A stretch of DNA of 64,000 nt from Catellatospora sp. KI3 (GTDB lineage: Bacteria > Actinomycetota > Actinomycetes > Mycobacteriales > Micromonosporaceae), in the NCBI RefSeq assembly GCF_029948125.1, contig NZ_JASAMB010000015.1:62001-126000 (forward strand), in the 5' to 3' direction. The position numbers and the translations under genes were made by a program. The notes below the pieces were generated by a model. It was not told the DNA's origin. It saw nothing but the letters and a program-made list of their open reading frames with translations, and searched no databases. This document shows, piece after piece, positions 1 through 8,713 of this stretch (its first letter is position 1; the number at the start of each line of letters is the position of its first letter).

Positions 1-2
1 GC

Positions 3-818
3 GCCTACGCCCGGGGCCTGGGCGCCCGGCTCTACCGCTGGCACATGAGCGACCCGGAGGAGCTGGTGCGGCTGCTGCGCTCGGCCGACCCGGACCGCCC
101 CCGCGTGGTCTGCCTCGACGGGGTGAACAGCATGACCGGCAACGTGCCGGACCTGCCCGCCCTGGCCGCGATCTGCCGCGAGCACGACGCCCTGATGTAC
201 GTCGACGACGCCCACGGCTTCGGCGTCATCGGCGAGCTCGACGGCGCGCCGACCACCCCGTACGGCTCGCGCGGCAACGCGGTGGTGCGCCACTGCGGCG
301 AGAGCTACGACAACCTGGTGCTGGTGGGCGGGTTCTCCAAGGCCTACTCGGCGCTGCTGGCGTTCGTCGCCGCGCCGACGCAGGTCAAGGAGCACCTGAA
401 ACTCGCGGCGCCGCCGTACCTCTACTCTGGGCCGTCGCCGACCGCGTCGCTGGCGGGGGTGCTGGCCGGGTTCGACGTCAACGCCGAGCGCGGCGACGCG
501 CTGCGCGCCCACCTGTACCAGCTGACCAAACGGGTGCTGGACCACCTGCGCGGGCTCGGCGTGCACACGCCCAACCGGCACGGCACACCCGTGCTGGAGC
601 TGCCGCTGGCCGCCGGGCGGGACCTGGCCGAGGTCGCCGACCTGCTGTGGCGGCGCGGGATCTACGTCACGCTCGCCGCATACCCCCTGGTCCCGCGCGG
701 CCAGGTCGGCTTCCGCCTGCAGCTCACCGCCGCCCACACCCACACCCAGGTCGACCACCTCAACGCCGCCCTCACCGAACTGGCCGCCGCCGGCGCCCTC
801 CGCCCCACCACCCCGTGA
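3..818 (+). CDS. alpha-oxoamine synthase / class II-type aminotransferase (3' part)
   Basis: The reading frame is open from the left edge, so this is the C-terminal 271 residues of a longer protein. A methionine at 45 is internal. The sequence fits fold-type I PLP enzymes of the alpha-oxoamine synthase group (8-amino-7-oxononanoate synthase, glycine C-acetyltransferase), which condense an amino acid with an acyl-CoA. Visible hallmarks are VDDAHGFG (the PLP-binding Asp and stacking His region) and GGFSKAYSA, whose lysine should carry the PLP Schiff base. A small C-terminal domain ends in a typical helix. Which acyl-CoA and amino acid it uses cannot be told from this part. No biotin genes are in view. 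The next gene starts about 100 bp downstream on the same strand. Confidence 0.85.
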   Translation, partial: AYARGLGARLYRWHMSDPEELVRLLRSADPDRPRVVCLDGVNSMTGNVPDLPALAAICREHDALMYVDDAHGFGVIGELDGAPTTPYGSRGNAVVRHCGESYDNLVLVGGFSKAYSALLAFVAAPTQVKEHLKLAAPPYLYSGPSPTASLAGVLAGFDVNAERGDALRAHLYQLTKRVLDHLRGLGVHTPNRHGTPVLELPLAAGRDLAEVADLLWRRGIYVTLAAYPLVPRGQVGFRLQLTAAHTHTQVDHLNAALTELAAAGALRPTTP

Positions 819-920
819 ACCCCTGGCCAAGTTGCCGGGCAATCGGGGAAAGAGAGGTCAAGATACGCCCGCCTGCCGGGCGACTCGCGCGATCTCGGGC
901 ACGGGCACCAAGATGGGGGA

Positions 921-1397
921 ATGGGAGAACGACGCGACCGGGACGGGGCCGGTCGCCCACGCAACGCCCGCCCCCGCGACGAGCTGGGCCGACCGCTGCC
1001 GCACGGGGCGGCGGGCATCGCCACCACCCCCGACGACCTGCACCTGTCCCCCGCCGAGTCACTGGCCGAAGCACAGCGCCTGCTCGACGCGGGGCGCCCG
1101 TTCCACGCCCACGAGGTGCTGGAGGCGGCCTGGAAGGACGCGCCGGAGCCGGAACGGGAGCTGTGGCGCGGGCTGGCGCAGCTGGCGGTCGGGCTGACCC
1201 ACGTCCGGCGCGGCAACGCCACGGGCGCGGCCCGGCTGCTGAACCGGGCCGCCGACCGCATCGCCGCGTACGGCGCCGAGCCCCCGCACGGCATCGCCGC
1301 CGACGAACTGGCCACCTGGTCCCGCACCCTGGCGACCCGGATCACCCGCGCGGACGCAGCCGCCCCCGACCTGGCCCCCCGCCTGATGAACACCTGA
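921..1397 (+). CDS. DUF309 domain protein
   Basis: A 158-residue protein with a conserved actinobacterial N-terminus (NARPRDELGRPLPHG) and a DUF309 core at about residues 45-110, including LLDAGRPFHAHEVLEAAW and a following helix LWRGLAQLAVGLTHVRRGN. DUF309 proteins are small all-helical proteins of unknown function. The conserved FHAHEVLE...W pattern is the family signature. The ATG at 921 follows a G-rich stretch; an alternative start further in would lose the conserved N-terminus. It lies between the oxoamine synthase gene and a convergent DUF1851 gene; no operon partner is evident. Confidence 0.8.
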   Translation: MGERRDRDGAGRPRNARPRDELGRPLPHGAAGIATTPDDLHLSPAESLAEAQRLLDAGRPFHAHEVLEAAWKDAPEPERELWRGLAQLAVGLTHVRRGNATGAARLLNRAADRIAAYGAEPPHGIAADELATWSRTLATRITRADAAAPDLAPRLMNT

Positions 1398-1451
1398 CCC
1401 CGCCCCGCCCGCCCCGCCGCGCGCCCCGCCCCGCCGCGCCGCGGGGGCGCT

Positions 1452-1913
1452 TCAGGCGATCTTGATGCTGCCGATGGGGGTGCCGGGTGGGAGGGCGCGG
1501 ATCTGGTCGTGGATCTGGCCCGCGATGTCCACCGCGACGACGAAGTCGGCCACCTCGACGGTCTCCAGGCCGACCTTGCCGCCCAGCACCGGCGGCGGCA
1601 TGAACGTGAAGACCTGGTCGGGGCCGAGGGTCAGCCCCTTGGCCTGCGCACCCAGCGCCAGGCCGCCGAGCAGGTAGCGGTCCTCCCCCGCCTCGGTGTT
1701 CAGCATCGCCTCGAGGGCGGCGCCGTCCGGCCAGATGCCGGCCAGCAGCTTGCCCTCGATCACGTCGAGGTAGCTGACGCCGTCGGTGCCGACGAGGAAG
1801 ACGTCGCCGAACAGCGAGGTGAAGACCGGCTTGCGCCCGGCCAGATCGAGCCACGCCCACGACTCCAGCGCGCGGGCGAACTGCTCTTCGGTGAACGTCT
1901 TCGTGAGCTGCAT
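1452..1913 (-). CDS. DUF1851 (Tdi1 immunity-like) protein
   Basis: A 153-residue protein containing the pattern LFGDVFLVGTDGVSYLDV at about residues 34-51 and a C-terminal half typical of DUF1851, the domain also known from type VI secretion immunity proteins of the Tdi1 group. Members are intracellular, without signal peptide or membrane segment, as here. Many actinobacterial copies have no neighbouring toxin, and no toxin candidate is adjacent in this window, so an immunity role is only a family-based guess. It is transcribed in the same direction as the acyltransferase gene upstream, but a repeat/terminator element at 1951-2003 separates them. Confidence 0.7.
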   Translation of the reverse strand: MQLTKTFTEEQFARALESWAWLDLAGRKPVFTSLFGDVFLVGTDGVSYLDVIEGKLLAGIWPDGAALEAMLNTEAGEDRYLLGGLALGAQAKGLTLGPDQVFTFMPPPVLGGKVGLETVEVADFVVAVDIAGQIHDQIRALPPGTPIGSIKIA

Positions 1914-1950
1914 CCAGGCATTATGCCCCGCCCCCGCCCCGGACCGCGCG

Positions 1951-2003
1951 GTTAAGAAGGGCCCCTTCCACTACGGAAAGCGATAAGAAGGGACCCTTCC
2001 TTA
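1951..2003. repeat. dispersed hairpin element A, copy 1 (likely terminator)
   Basis: Two GAAGGG..CCCTTC hairpins (AAGAAGGGCCCCTTC and AAGAAGGGACCCTTCCTT) flank a spacer containing GGAAAGCG. The element sits directly downstream of the minus-strand acyltransferase stop. An almost identical element in the opposite orientation is at 16835-16886. I recall the same type of element downstream of many genes in Micromonosporaceae. A bidirectional terminator or mobile palindromic element is the likely role. Confidence 0.75.
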
Positions 2004-2005
2004 CC

Positions 2006-4120
2006 TCAGGGCTGGGGGAGGTGGGGGGCGAGGACGGGGGTGAGCAGGCGGGCGTAGGTGGCGGTGAGGTGGCTGTTGTCCTTGTAGACGAGGGTGTTGC
2101 CGACGATGACGGGGCAGCGGGCCTGGGTGCACAGCCACGGCAGCGGGTCGATCACGGTGACGCCGTCGAGGCGGGCGGCCTCGGCGACCATGGCCCGGCG
2201 GCGGCCGTCGCCGATCGCGGCCTGGGTCGGGCGGTGGCAGACGTCGACGCTGCTCAGGTGGGCCGAGACGCACTCGGGGGCGTCGCCCGCGGGCCAGGCG
2301 GTGTCGCTGATCAGCACCTGCCGCGTGCCGGGCTGGGCGAGCCGGGAGAAGGTCTTGCGCCACGCGCCCGCCCAGCCGACGGCCTGGTCGGCGCCGACGT
2401 CGACCGCGTCGCCGTTGCCGTTGGACGACATCACGACCAGGGCGGGGCGCAGCGAGCGGATGTAGTCGACGGCCGCGTCGCGCCACTGCACGCACTCGGT
2501 GTAGTTCCGCTTCAGGTTCGGCATGTAGATGAGGGTGGTCGCGGCGGAGCAGGCCGACTTGGTGACCACCGCCAGCCGCCAGCCGCGGTCCTTGGCGATC
2601 TGCTCCAGCGGCGGGAACCAGTGCCCGGCGTGCGAGTCGCCGAACAGCACCATGGTCACGGCCGAGCCGGTGTCGCCGTACAGGCAGGGTTTGCGCACCT
2701 CGGACTCCGTGAACGCGGGGTCGCAGCCGTCGCGGTAGAGCTGCGGCACGTCGACCTCGGCGTGCTCCGCGGTCGGGGTCAGGTTGGCGGGCACGTTGCG
2801 CGACTCGGCGCCCGCCGCGACCGCGTTGATCAGTTCGCGCTCGGCGCCGGTGGCGTCGCGCAGCGCCGCGGACATGTCCAGGGCCTGGCCGACACCGGTG
2901 CTGCGCGGCGGCACCAGCACCGGTGCCGCCACCGCGGCCGCGGCCAGCAGCGACGACAGCCCGACGCCCAGGGCGATGCCGTGCCAGGGGCGGCGGCGCA
3001 GGCGCGGGGCGGAGCGCATCGGGTCCTCGACCCGGCGCAGGGTCGCGGCGGCCAGCAGGTACGACAGCCCGGCCAGCACGACCAGCTTCGCGGTGGGCAG
3101 CTCGCCGAAGACGTACGGCGCGACGATCAGCACCGGCCAGTGCCACAGGTACCAGCCGTACGACAGCCGTCCGGTGACCTGCACCGGAGCCAGGCTCAGC
3201 ACGGTCGACCACGGGTGCGCGCAGCCCGCGCCGAGCACCAGCGCGGTCGCCAGCACCGGCAGCGCCGCCGCGTACCCGGGGAAGGCGGTGGCCTCGGTGA
3301 ACGTCAGCGCCGAGTAGACGATGGCGGCCAGGCCCAGCCAGCGCAGCCCGATGGCGAGGCGGACGGGCAGCCGCTCCCAGTGGTGCACCGTCGCGGCGAC
3401 CAGGCCGCCCGCGGCCAGTTCCCAGGCCCGCGTCTGCATGCCGAAGTACGCCCAGGGTGCCGACACGCTCGTCTGCCACACCGACAGCCCGAACGACACC
3501 CCGAAGATGAGCGCGAAGACGGTGAGCACGACGCGGTGGCGCAGGTGCGGGCGGCGGCGGGTGAGCAGCACCGCGGCGATGAGCAGCAGCGGCCATACGA
3601 CGTAGAACTGCTCCTCGACGGCGAGGCTCCAGAAGTGCTGCAGCGGCGACGGGGTCTGCGCCGCACCCAGGTAGTCGGTGCCCTGCAGCGCGAGCCGGTA
3701 GTTCATGCCGTAGAAGGTGGTGGCCAGCGCGTCGCCCGCGATCTGGGCGAAGCGCACCGGCGGCAGCCACAGCCAGGACACGAGCACGGTGACCGCCGTG
3801 ACGAAGGTGGCGGCGGGCAGCAGGCGCAGCGCCCGGCGGGCGTAGAAGCCGCCGATGGAGATGGTGCCGGTCCTGCGTACCTCCTTGAGCAGGTGCCCGG
3901 TGATGAGGAAGCCGGAGATCACGAAGAACACGTCGACGCCGACGTAGCCGCCGGACAGCACGCCGACCCCGGCGTGGAACAGCACCACCACGGTCACGGC
4001 CAGCGCCCGCAGCCCCTCGACGTCGGGCCGGAACGAGGGCTGCCTGTCGGTCCGGTCACGGCGGGTCGGCGCGGGTGCGGGGTCGGCGGCGGGCGGGGCT
4101 TCGTACACGGTGGCGGTCAT
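2006..4120 (-). CDS. membrane acyltransferase with SGNH domain (OafA/YrhL type)
   Basis: A 704-residue protein. Residues about 30-370 form an acyltransferase-3 domain of about ten membrane segments, with the opening motif RPDVEGLRALAVTVVVLFHA and the YVGVDVFFVISGFLI stretch. A C-terminal extracytoplasmic SGNH-like domain follows (about 450-700), with FGDSHAGHW carrying the nucleophile serine and DNSHLT the Asp/His pair. This architecture O-acetylates extracellular polysaccharide, peptidoglycan or antibiotics. The ATG at 4120 was chosen over one at 4165 because AGGA lies seven bases upstream of it. It is divergent from a fused glycosyltransferase-acyltransferase gene, suggesting joint work on one surface polymer. 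Confidence 0.9.
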   Translation of the reverse strand: MTATVYEAPPAADPAPAPTRRDRTDRQPSFRPDVEGLRALAVTVVVLFHAGVGVLSGGYVGVDVFFVISGFLITGHLLKEVRRTGTISIGGFYARRALRLLPAATFVTAVTVLVSWLWLPPVRFAQIAGDALATTFYGMNYRLALQGTDYLGAAQTPSPLQHFWSLAVEEQFYVVWPLLLIAAVLLTRRRPHLRHRVVLTVFALIFGVSFGLSVWQTSVSAPWAYFGMQTRAWELAAGGLVAATVHHWERLPVRLAIGLRWLGLAAIVYSALTFTEATAFPGYAAALPVLATALVLGAGCAHPWSTVLSLAPVQVTGRLSYGWYLWHWPVLIVAPYVFGELPTAKLVVLAGLSYLLAAATLRRVEDPMRSAPRLRRRPWHGIALGVGLSSLLAAAAVAAPVLVPPRSTGVGQALDMSAALRDATGAERELINAVAAGAESRNVPANLTPTAEHAEVDVPQLYRDGCDPAFTESEVRKPCLYGDTGSAVTMVLFGDSHAGHWFPPLEQIAKDRGWRLAVVTKSACSAATTLIYMPNLKRNYTECVQWRDAAVDYIRSLRPALVVMSSNGNGDAVDVGADQAVGWAGAWRKTFSRLAQPGTRQVLISDTAWPAGDAPECVSAHLSSVDVCHRPTQAAIGDGRRRAMVAEAARLDGVTVIDPLPWLCTQARCPVIVGNTLVYKDNSHLTATYARLLTPVLAPHLPQP

Positions 4121-4433
4121 CGTGTTCCTGTCGGTGCGCGATGGCGGAGTCGTCACGAGTGCCATCTGCCGACCGCCCCGGCAGGAAGCGGCGGAAGCCG
4201 CCCGAAATCGCGTACGGCGAAGATCCGCCCGATGGGGTTAGTCCAGTCGGACAACCGATTCCGGCCATGCCGCGACGACCTGCAATGGGCGGCCTAATCC
4301 CGACGCATGGATCACGTCGCCGACCTCTGCCGCGAACCCGTTCGCGTCGTTGCTGTGGACAGGTAGCGGGTCCACTCCGGACCTACATCGACGCGCCGCT
4401 TCCCCCGGCGCGTCCACACAGGGGAGCCTCTCG
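4121..4433. promoter_or_regulatory. divergent intergenic region
   Basis: About 310 bp between the divergent acyltransferase and the small membrane protein. It must hold both promoters. An imperfect operator-like inverted repeat, GTGGAC at 4355-4360 and GTCCAC at 4370-4375, lies about 60 bp before the plus-strand start. I see no convincing consensus promoter and no gene. Confidence 0.4.
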
Positions 4434-4676
4434 ATGGCGTTCGGCTCGAGCCAACACATCCTGCCGGTGACGGGCGTGAGCATGCTGCTCGCACCCGGTG
4501 TCGTACTCAAGGTCATCTCGGCCGCGCTGAGCGCGGTGCTGGTCGGCGTGGTGCTGCTGCGGATGTACAGCCAGCGCGAACGGGCCGTCATCGCGGCCCG
4601 GCCGCGGGCGCGGCACCGGGCCGTCGGCCGCGCCGCGGTCCGCACCGACGGGCGGGGCGCCGGTGCGCGCCGGTAG
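4434..4676 (+). CDS. small single-span membrane protein
   Basis: An 80-residue protein starting at an ATG ten bases after GGGGAG. It has one or two hydrophobic stretches (about residues 10-45, ending VLVGVVLLRMY) and a very basic Arg/Ala-rich tail, so it should be a membrane protein with a cytoplasmic C-terminus. Its 3' end overlaps the GTG start of the glycosyltransferase fusion by 14 bases, implying translational coupling. I recognise no family. A helper or stability role for the membrane glycosyltransferase is an inference from coupling only. Confidence 0.6.
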   Translation: MAFGSSQHILPVTGVSMLLAPGVVLKVISAALSAVLVGVVLLRMYSQRERAVIAARPRARHRAVGRAAVRTDGRGAGARR

Positions 4677-7095
4677 CCAGTGGGCGCGGTTCGCGGCGGC
4701 GGCCGTCTGCGCCGCCGTGACCGTCGCCTACGTGAAACTGGTCGGCGTCGACTCCGCCGAGCGCATCCTGTCCCTGGTCGTGCTGCTGTACTCGCTCGGC
4801 ATCCTGGTCGCGGGCCTGCTGCGGCGCCACCGGAACCTGCCGCTGCCGCAGGGGCGCATCATCGCGGTGGTGCCGGCGTACAACGAGGACCCGGAGATGC
4901 TGCACGACACGGTCCGCAGCCTCCTCAACGGGACCGTGGTGCCCGACGTCATCCACGTCGTCGACGACGGGTCGGCCGCGGAGCTGCCGCCGTTCCAGCA
5001 CGCGCGCGTCATCTGGCACAAGCGCGAGAACGGCGGCAAGCACCACGCGCAGGCCACCGCGCTGGTGGCCGAGCTGGAGAACTTCGACTTCGTCGTCACC
5101 GTCGACAGCGACTCCGTGGTGGACCGGCACGCCGTCGAGCGCTGCCTGCGCCGCTTCGCCGACCCGAAGATCCAGGGCGTCACCGGCGTCGTGTACGCGA
5201 TGAACCGGGCCGAGAACCTGATCACGAAGGTCACCGACCTGCACTACCTGCACAGCTGCCTGGTCATCCGGGACGGGCTGTCGGCCACCGGCGACATCTT
5301 CACCGCCTCCGGCGCGCTCGCGGTCTGGCGGGCCGAGGTCGTCATGGACAACCTCACCGAGTACCTGCGCCGCGGCGTCGCCGACGACCGGCACCTGACC
5401 CACTTCGCGCAGCGGCGCGGCACCACCGCCGCCGTCGCCGACGCGATCGTGCACACCGCCGTGCCCGACAACGCCCCCGACCTGTTCCGGCAGCGCATCC
5501 GCTGGGCGCGGGACTACTACCGGGTCACCGCGCTGGACATCCGCTACCTCAACGGCTGGTCGTTCTGGCTGCGTACCTTCGACTTCGCGCTGATGTGCCT
5601 GGCACCGATCTTCATCCTCGGCGCGCTGATGGTGTTCCCGTTCGCGCAGTGGCGCGTCCCGTGGGTCGGCGTCGGCCTGTGGGTGGCGTTCCTCTACGCG
5701 CAGACCACCATCTACCTGTTCGACCGCAAGGGCGTACCGCTGGCCGAACGCTTCACCACCTGGCTGTTCCTCACCCCCGCCCTGTACGTGTTCCAGCTGG
5801 TCGTGGTCGGTCCGGCCGTGCTGGCCGGGCTGATGAACCTGCGCCACAAGTCCTGGCAGACCCGCAACGAGGCCAAGGAGGGCGCCGCCCCCCGGACGCT
5901 GGAGCCGGCGGCCGTCGTCACCACCGGACGGCAGTTCTACCTCGACCTGCTGCGGGCGCTGGCCATGGTCCGCGTCGTCGCCTTCCACGCCACCGGATTC
6001 GCCTGGCTCGGGTTCGCGCTGCCCTCCATGGGCGTCATGTTCGCGCTGGCCGGATCCCTGATGGCCCGATCGATGATCAAGGCGAAGGACCGGCCCGAGA
6101 TCGCGATCTGGAGCCGGTGGCGGCGGGTCATGCCCGCGGTGTGGGCGGCGGGGCTCGTACTCGTACCCCTCATGTGGGTCATGGGGTGGGGCGACCGCGA
6201 CGCGCGCCCCTTCAACGAGACCGCCGTGCTCGCGTGGGTCTTCCCGCTGTCCGACCCGCCCGGCAACGACTGGGCGGTACCCATCACCGGCGTGCTCTGG
6301 TACATCCGCACCTACCTGTGGCTCACCCTGCTCGCCCCGCTCCTCTGGTACTGCTACCGCCGCCGCCCCCTGCTCACCGCGCTCGCCCCCGCCAGCCTGC
6401 TGCTCGTGTCCCCGCACATCGGCTTCAGCTCCTGGCTGGCCGACGTCACCCAGACGCTGGGCATCTACGCACCCTGCTGGGTCCTCGGCTACTGGCACGC
6501 CACCGGACGGCTGCAGCGGATCAACCGCCGCCTCGTGTTCGCCCTCGCCGGACTGCTCGTCGGCGCCGCCCTCGCCTGGCTGCAGGCCTTCCCGCCCGAG
6601 CGCGGACTGCTCCAGGCCAGCCCGGTCGCCCAACTGCTCTGGTGTACGGCGTTCATCGTGCCGATGCTGCACTGGGACCCGAAACTGGCCTGGCTGTCGG
6701 CCCGCACCCGGTTCCGGCGGCTGATCGAGTGGATCAGCGGACGGTCGCTGACCATGTTCCTGTGGCACCAGCTCGCCGTCATGACCGCGATCCTGCTGCT
6801 GGAGAAGTCGCGGGTATGGAGCCTGAACAACGAGCCGCTGGCGATCGTGCTGAAGCTGGCCCTGTCGTGCCTGCTCATCGGGGGCGTCTGCTGGCTGATC
6901 GGGTGGGTCGAGGACGTGCCCCGGCGGCGGCTGAAGGAGCGGGCGAGGGTGGGGCGGCACCACCGGGAGGTGGTCGCGGTCATCGCACCCGCACCTGAGC
7001 CGGACCAGACCATGGTCCTGTCCATCCTCGGCGCCCCCACGGTACGCGGCCGCGCCCCCGTCCCCGCCACCCCGGCCTCCCCCACCCACACCTGA
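4663..7095 (+). CDS. GT2 glycosyltransferase fused to acyltransferase-3 domain
   Basis: An 810-residue membrane protein with two enzyme modules. Residues about 65-400 are a processive GT2 domain like hyaluronan or chitin synthases: VVPAYNEDPE, the metal-binding TVDSDSVV, the acceptor region GDIFTASGAL and the QRIRW product-binding motif, followed by membrane helices. From about residue 425 (QFYLDLLRALAMVRVVAFHA) to 760 it is an acyltransferase-3 integral membrane domain. It probably polymerises a sugar at the inner membrane face and acylates the product. Translation starts at a GTG inside the preceding small gene. The polymer cannot be named. The fusion is unusual compared with stand-alone synthases. 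The C-terminal tail is basic and probably cytoplasmic. Confidence 0.85.
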   Translation: MRAGSQWARFAAAAVCAAVTVAYVKLVGVDSAERILSLVVLLYSLGILVAGLLRRHRNLPLPQGRIIAVVPAYNEDPEMLHDTVRSLLNGTVVPDVIHVVDDGSAAELPPFQHARVIWHKRENGGKHHAQATALVAELENFDFVVTVDSDSVVDRHAVERCLRRFADPKIQGVTGVVYAMNRAENLITKVTDLHYLHSCLVIRDGLSATGDIFTASGALAVWRAEVVMDNLTEYLRRGVADDRHLTHFAQRRGTTAAVADAIVHTAVPDNAPDLFRQRIRWARDYYRVTALDIRYLNGWSFWLRTFDFALMCLAPIFILGALMVFPFAQWRVPWVGVGLWVAFLYAQTTIYLFDRKGVPLAERFTTWLFLTPALYVFQLVVVGPAVLAGLMNLRHKSWQTRNEAKEGAAPRTLEPAAVVTTGRQFYLDLLRALAMVRVVAFHATGFAWLGFALPSMGVMFALAGSLMARSMIKAKDRPEIAIWSRWRRVMPAVWAAGLVLVPLMWVMGWGDRDARPFNETAVLAWVFPLSDPPGNDWAVPITGVLWYIRTYLWLTLLAPLLWYCYRRRPLLTALAPASLLLVSPHIGFSSWLADVTQTLGIYAPCWVLGYWHATGRLQRINRRLVFALAGLLVGAALAWLQAFPPERGLLQASPVAQLLWCTAFIVPMLHWDPKLAWLSARTRFRRLIEWISGRSLTMFLWHQLAVMTAILLLEKSRVWSLNNEPLAIVLKLALSCLLIGGVCWLIGWVEDVPRRRLKERARVGRHHREVVAVIAPAPEPDQTMVLSILGAPTVRGRAPVPATPASPTHT

Positions 7096-7117
7096 CGGCC
7101 GCACCCACAACCTCAGT

Positions 7118-7260
7118 GATCGCCACCTACGGTCACCCATCCGCACCCACAACCTGGGTGATCGCCGCCTGCGGTCACCACCCGGGCCCACAACCTCAGT
7201 GATCGCCGCCTGCGGTCACCACCCGGGCCCACCCCTCGGTGATCGCTGTCTGCGGTCGGA
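7118..7260. repeat. imperfect tandem repeat, 40-42 bp units
   Basis: Four unit starts at 7118, 7160, 7201 and 7241, each opening with GATCGCCnCCTGCGGTC and followed by a similar CACCCGGGCCCACAACCT segment. The repeats begin just after the glycosyltransferase stop. Unit spacing is near-constant but spacers are repeats too, so this is not a CRISPR array. The core is shared with scattered copies to 7580 and with the repeat near 56.0 kb. Confidence 0.7.
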
Positions 7261-7632
7261 ACCTCGCCCACAGAGCCGGGTTCGGACATCAGACGGCGAT
7301 CACCGGATAGGACAGCTCGAAGATCACGGCCTCCGGACACAACGCAGGGGCTGGGGCAGCTCGAGCCGGAGCGGGTAGCTCGTATTCCGACCGCAGCCAG
7401 CGATCAACAACGCCTGCTGGGCCGATGATCGCCATCTGCGGTCGGAGGCTTGGCCAGAAGGCGACGTGCTGACCGCAGACGGTGATCACGGCGCGAAGCA
7501 GGCCCAAGATCGCAGCCTCCGGTCGCGCCGCTGCACAGGCCACCGGCCCAACGTTGACTTCCGACCTCAATCGCCGATCACTTGCACCCGCCGATCCTCC
7601 CCGCAGCCTTTTGCCCAGCCCTTCACCCAGCC
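7261..7632. repeat. scattered copies of the GATCGCC..TGCGGTC element
   Basis: Single copies of the same core occur in both orientations, for example around 7281-7300 (inverted), 7385-7405 (inverted), 7424-7444 (direct), 7470-7490 (inverted) and 7550-7580 (inverted, degenerate). The best copies pair GATCGCCATCTGCGGTCGGA with its reverse complement. I see no gene here that looks more real than the repeats. Confidence 0.55.
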
Positions 7633-7886
7633 TTTCGCCGCAGACCTTCGCCGCAGGCCCTCGCCGCAGGCCCTCGCCGCAGGCCCTCGCCGCAGGCCCT
7701 CGCCGCAGGCCCTCGCCGCAGGTCTTCGCCGCAGGTCTTCGGCGCAGGCAGTCGCCGCGCCCTTCGTCGTAGGTCTTCGGCGCAGGCAGTCGCCGCGGCC
7801 TTCGTCGTAGGTCTTCGGCGCAGGCAGTCGCCGCGGCCTTCGTCGTAGGTCTTCGGCGCAGGCACTCGCTGCGGGCCCTCGTCGCG
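7633..7886. repeat. GC-rich tandem repeat, 13-bp then 38-bp units
   Basis: A run of 13-bp units (CCCTCGCCGCAGG and variants) is followed by a higher-order 38-bp unit that starts at 7735, 7773, 7811 and 7849 (GTCTTCGGCGCAG, GCAGTCGCCGCGG, CCTTCGTCGTAG). Because 13 is not a multiple of three, all frames stay open as low-complexity Arg/Pro/Ala peptides, which explains the spurious reading frames there. It ends about 75 bp before the hydrolase start. Confidence 0.85.
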
Positions 7887-7960
7887 GGGCGGGGATGGGG
7901 AGTTGTGCTGGGGGTGAAATGGGCGGCAGGGTGCGGCGGGGCAGGCGTAAGCTCGCGCGC

Positions 7961-8713
7961 ATGCTTCTTGCTCATGATCTTGAGGGACCGGCCGACGCCG
8001 AGACGGTGGTGCTGCTGCACTCCTCGGTGTGCGATCGCCGGATGTGGGAGCCCCAGCGTGATCCGCTGCTGGCTGCCGGGTACCGGGTGCTGCGCGCCGA
8101 CTTCCGCGGGTTCGGCGACACGCCGTACCCGGCGGGGCCGTACAACAATGCCGAGGATGTGCTCGCGCTGCTGGACTCGTACGGCATAGGGCAGTTCGCC
8201 CTGGTCGGGGCGTCCTATGGCGGCCGGGTGTCGCAGGAGATCGCGGCCCGGTGGCCGCACCGCGTCACCGCACTGGCCCTGGTGTGCGCCGCCCGGCGCG
8301 ACCAGGCCCCCACCGAGGCCATCGCCGCCTTCGCCGAGCAGGAGGAGAAGCTGGTCGAGGCCGGTGACCTGGCCGGTGCGGCGGCGCTGAACGTGGCGAC
8401 CTTCCTCGGCCCGCGCGCCGACGCGGCCACCCGCGAGCGCGTCGCCGCGATGCAGTTGCACAACTTCGAGGTGCAGGTCGGCGGCGCGGATGTCGGCCGG
8501 TCCGACACCGACCACGACCTCGGCGCGGTCACGGCCCGTACGCTGGTCGTCTCCGGCGCCCATGACCTGGACTTCTTCCTCCAGACCGCGGAGTACCTGG
8601 CCGCGCACACCCCGGGGGCGCGGCACACCGGCCTCGACTGGGCGGGCCACCTGCCGAACCTGGAGGACCCGGCGGCGCTGAACCCGCTGCTGCTGGAGTT
8701 CCTGCGCGGCTAG
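7961..8713 (+). CDS. alpha/beta hydrolase
   Basis: A 250-residue single-domain alpha/beta hydrolase. The oxyanion region is LLHSSVCDRRMW (about residues 20-30), the nucleophile elbow GASYGG (about 88-93), the acid residue in SGAHDLDF near 205, and the catalytic His in DWAGHLPNLED near 232. The set matches small-molecule esterases, lactonases and haloperoxidase-like hydrolases; the substrate is unknown. The ATG at 7961 matches the family N-terminus; the reading frame stays open upstream only because of the tandem repeat. The next gene, the orotate phosphoribosyltransferase homologue, follows 77 bp later on the same strand. Confidence 0.85.
   Translation: MLLAHDLEGPADAETVVLLHSSVCDRRMWEPQRDPLLAAGYRVLRADFRGFGDTPYPAGPYNNAEDVLALLDSYGIGQFALVGASYGGRVSQEIAARWPHRVTALALVCAARRDQAPTEAIAAFAEQEEKLVEAGDLAGAAALNVATFLGPRADAATRERVAAMQLHNFEVQVGGADVGRSDTDHDLGAVTARTLVVSGAHDLDFFLQTAEYLAAHTPGARHTGLDWAGHLPNLEDPAALNPLLLEFLRG

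Noticed and set aside
2021-4297. Plus-strand frame of 758 codons opposite the SGNH acyltransferase
   Set aside because: Shadow frame with Gly/Arg/Ala-biased translation; the minus strand has the motifs and a ribosome binding site.
4588-7191. Minus-strand frame of 867 codons opposite the GT2 fusion
   Set aside because: Antisense shadow; composition is that of reversed codons and no domain is visible.
7118-7260. Regularly spaced repeats resembling a CRISPR array
   Set aside because: The intervals between repeat cores are also repeats of each other, the cores vary, and no cas gene is near.
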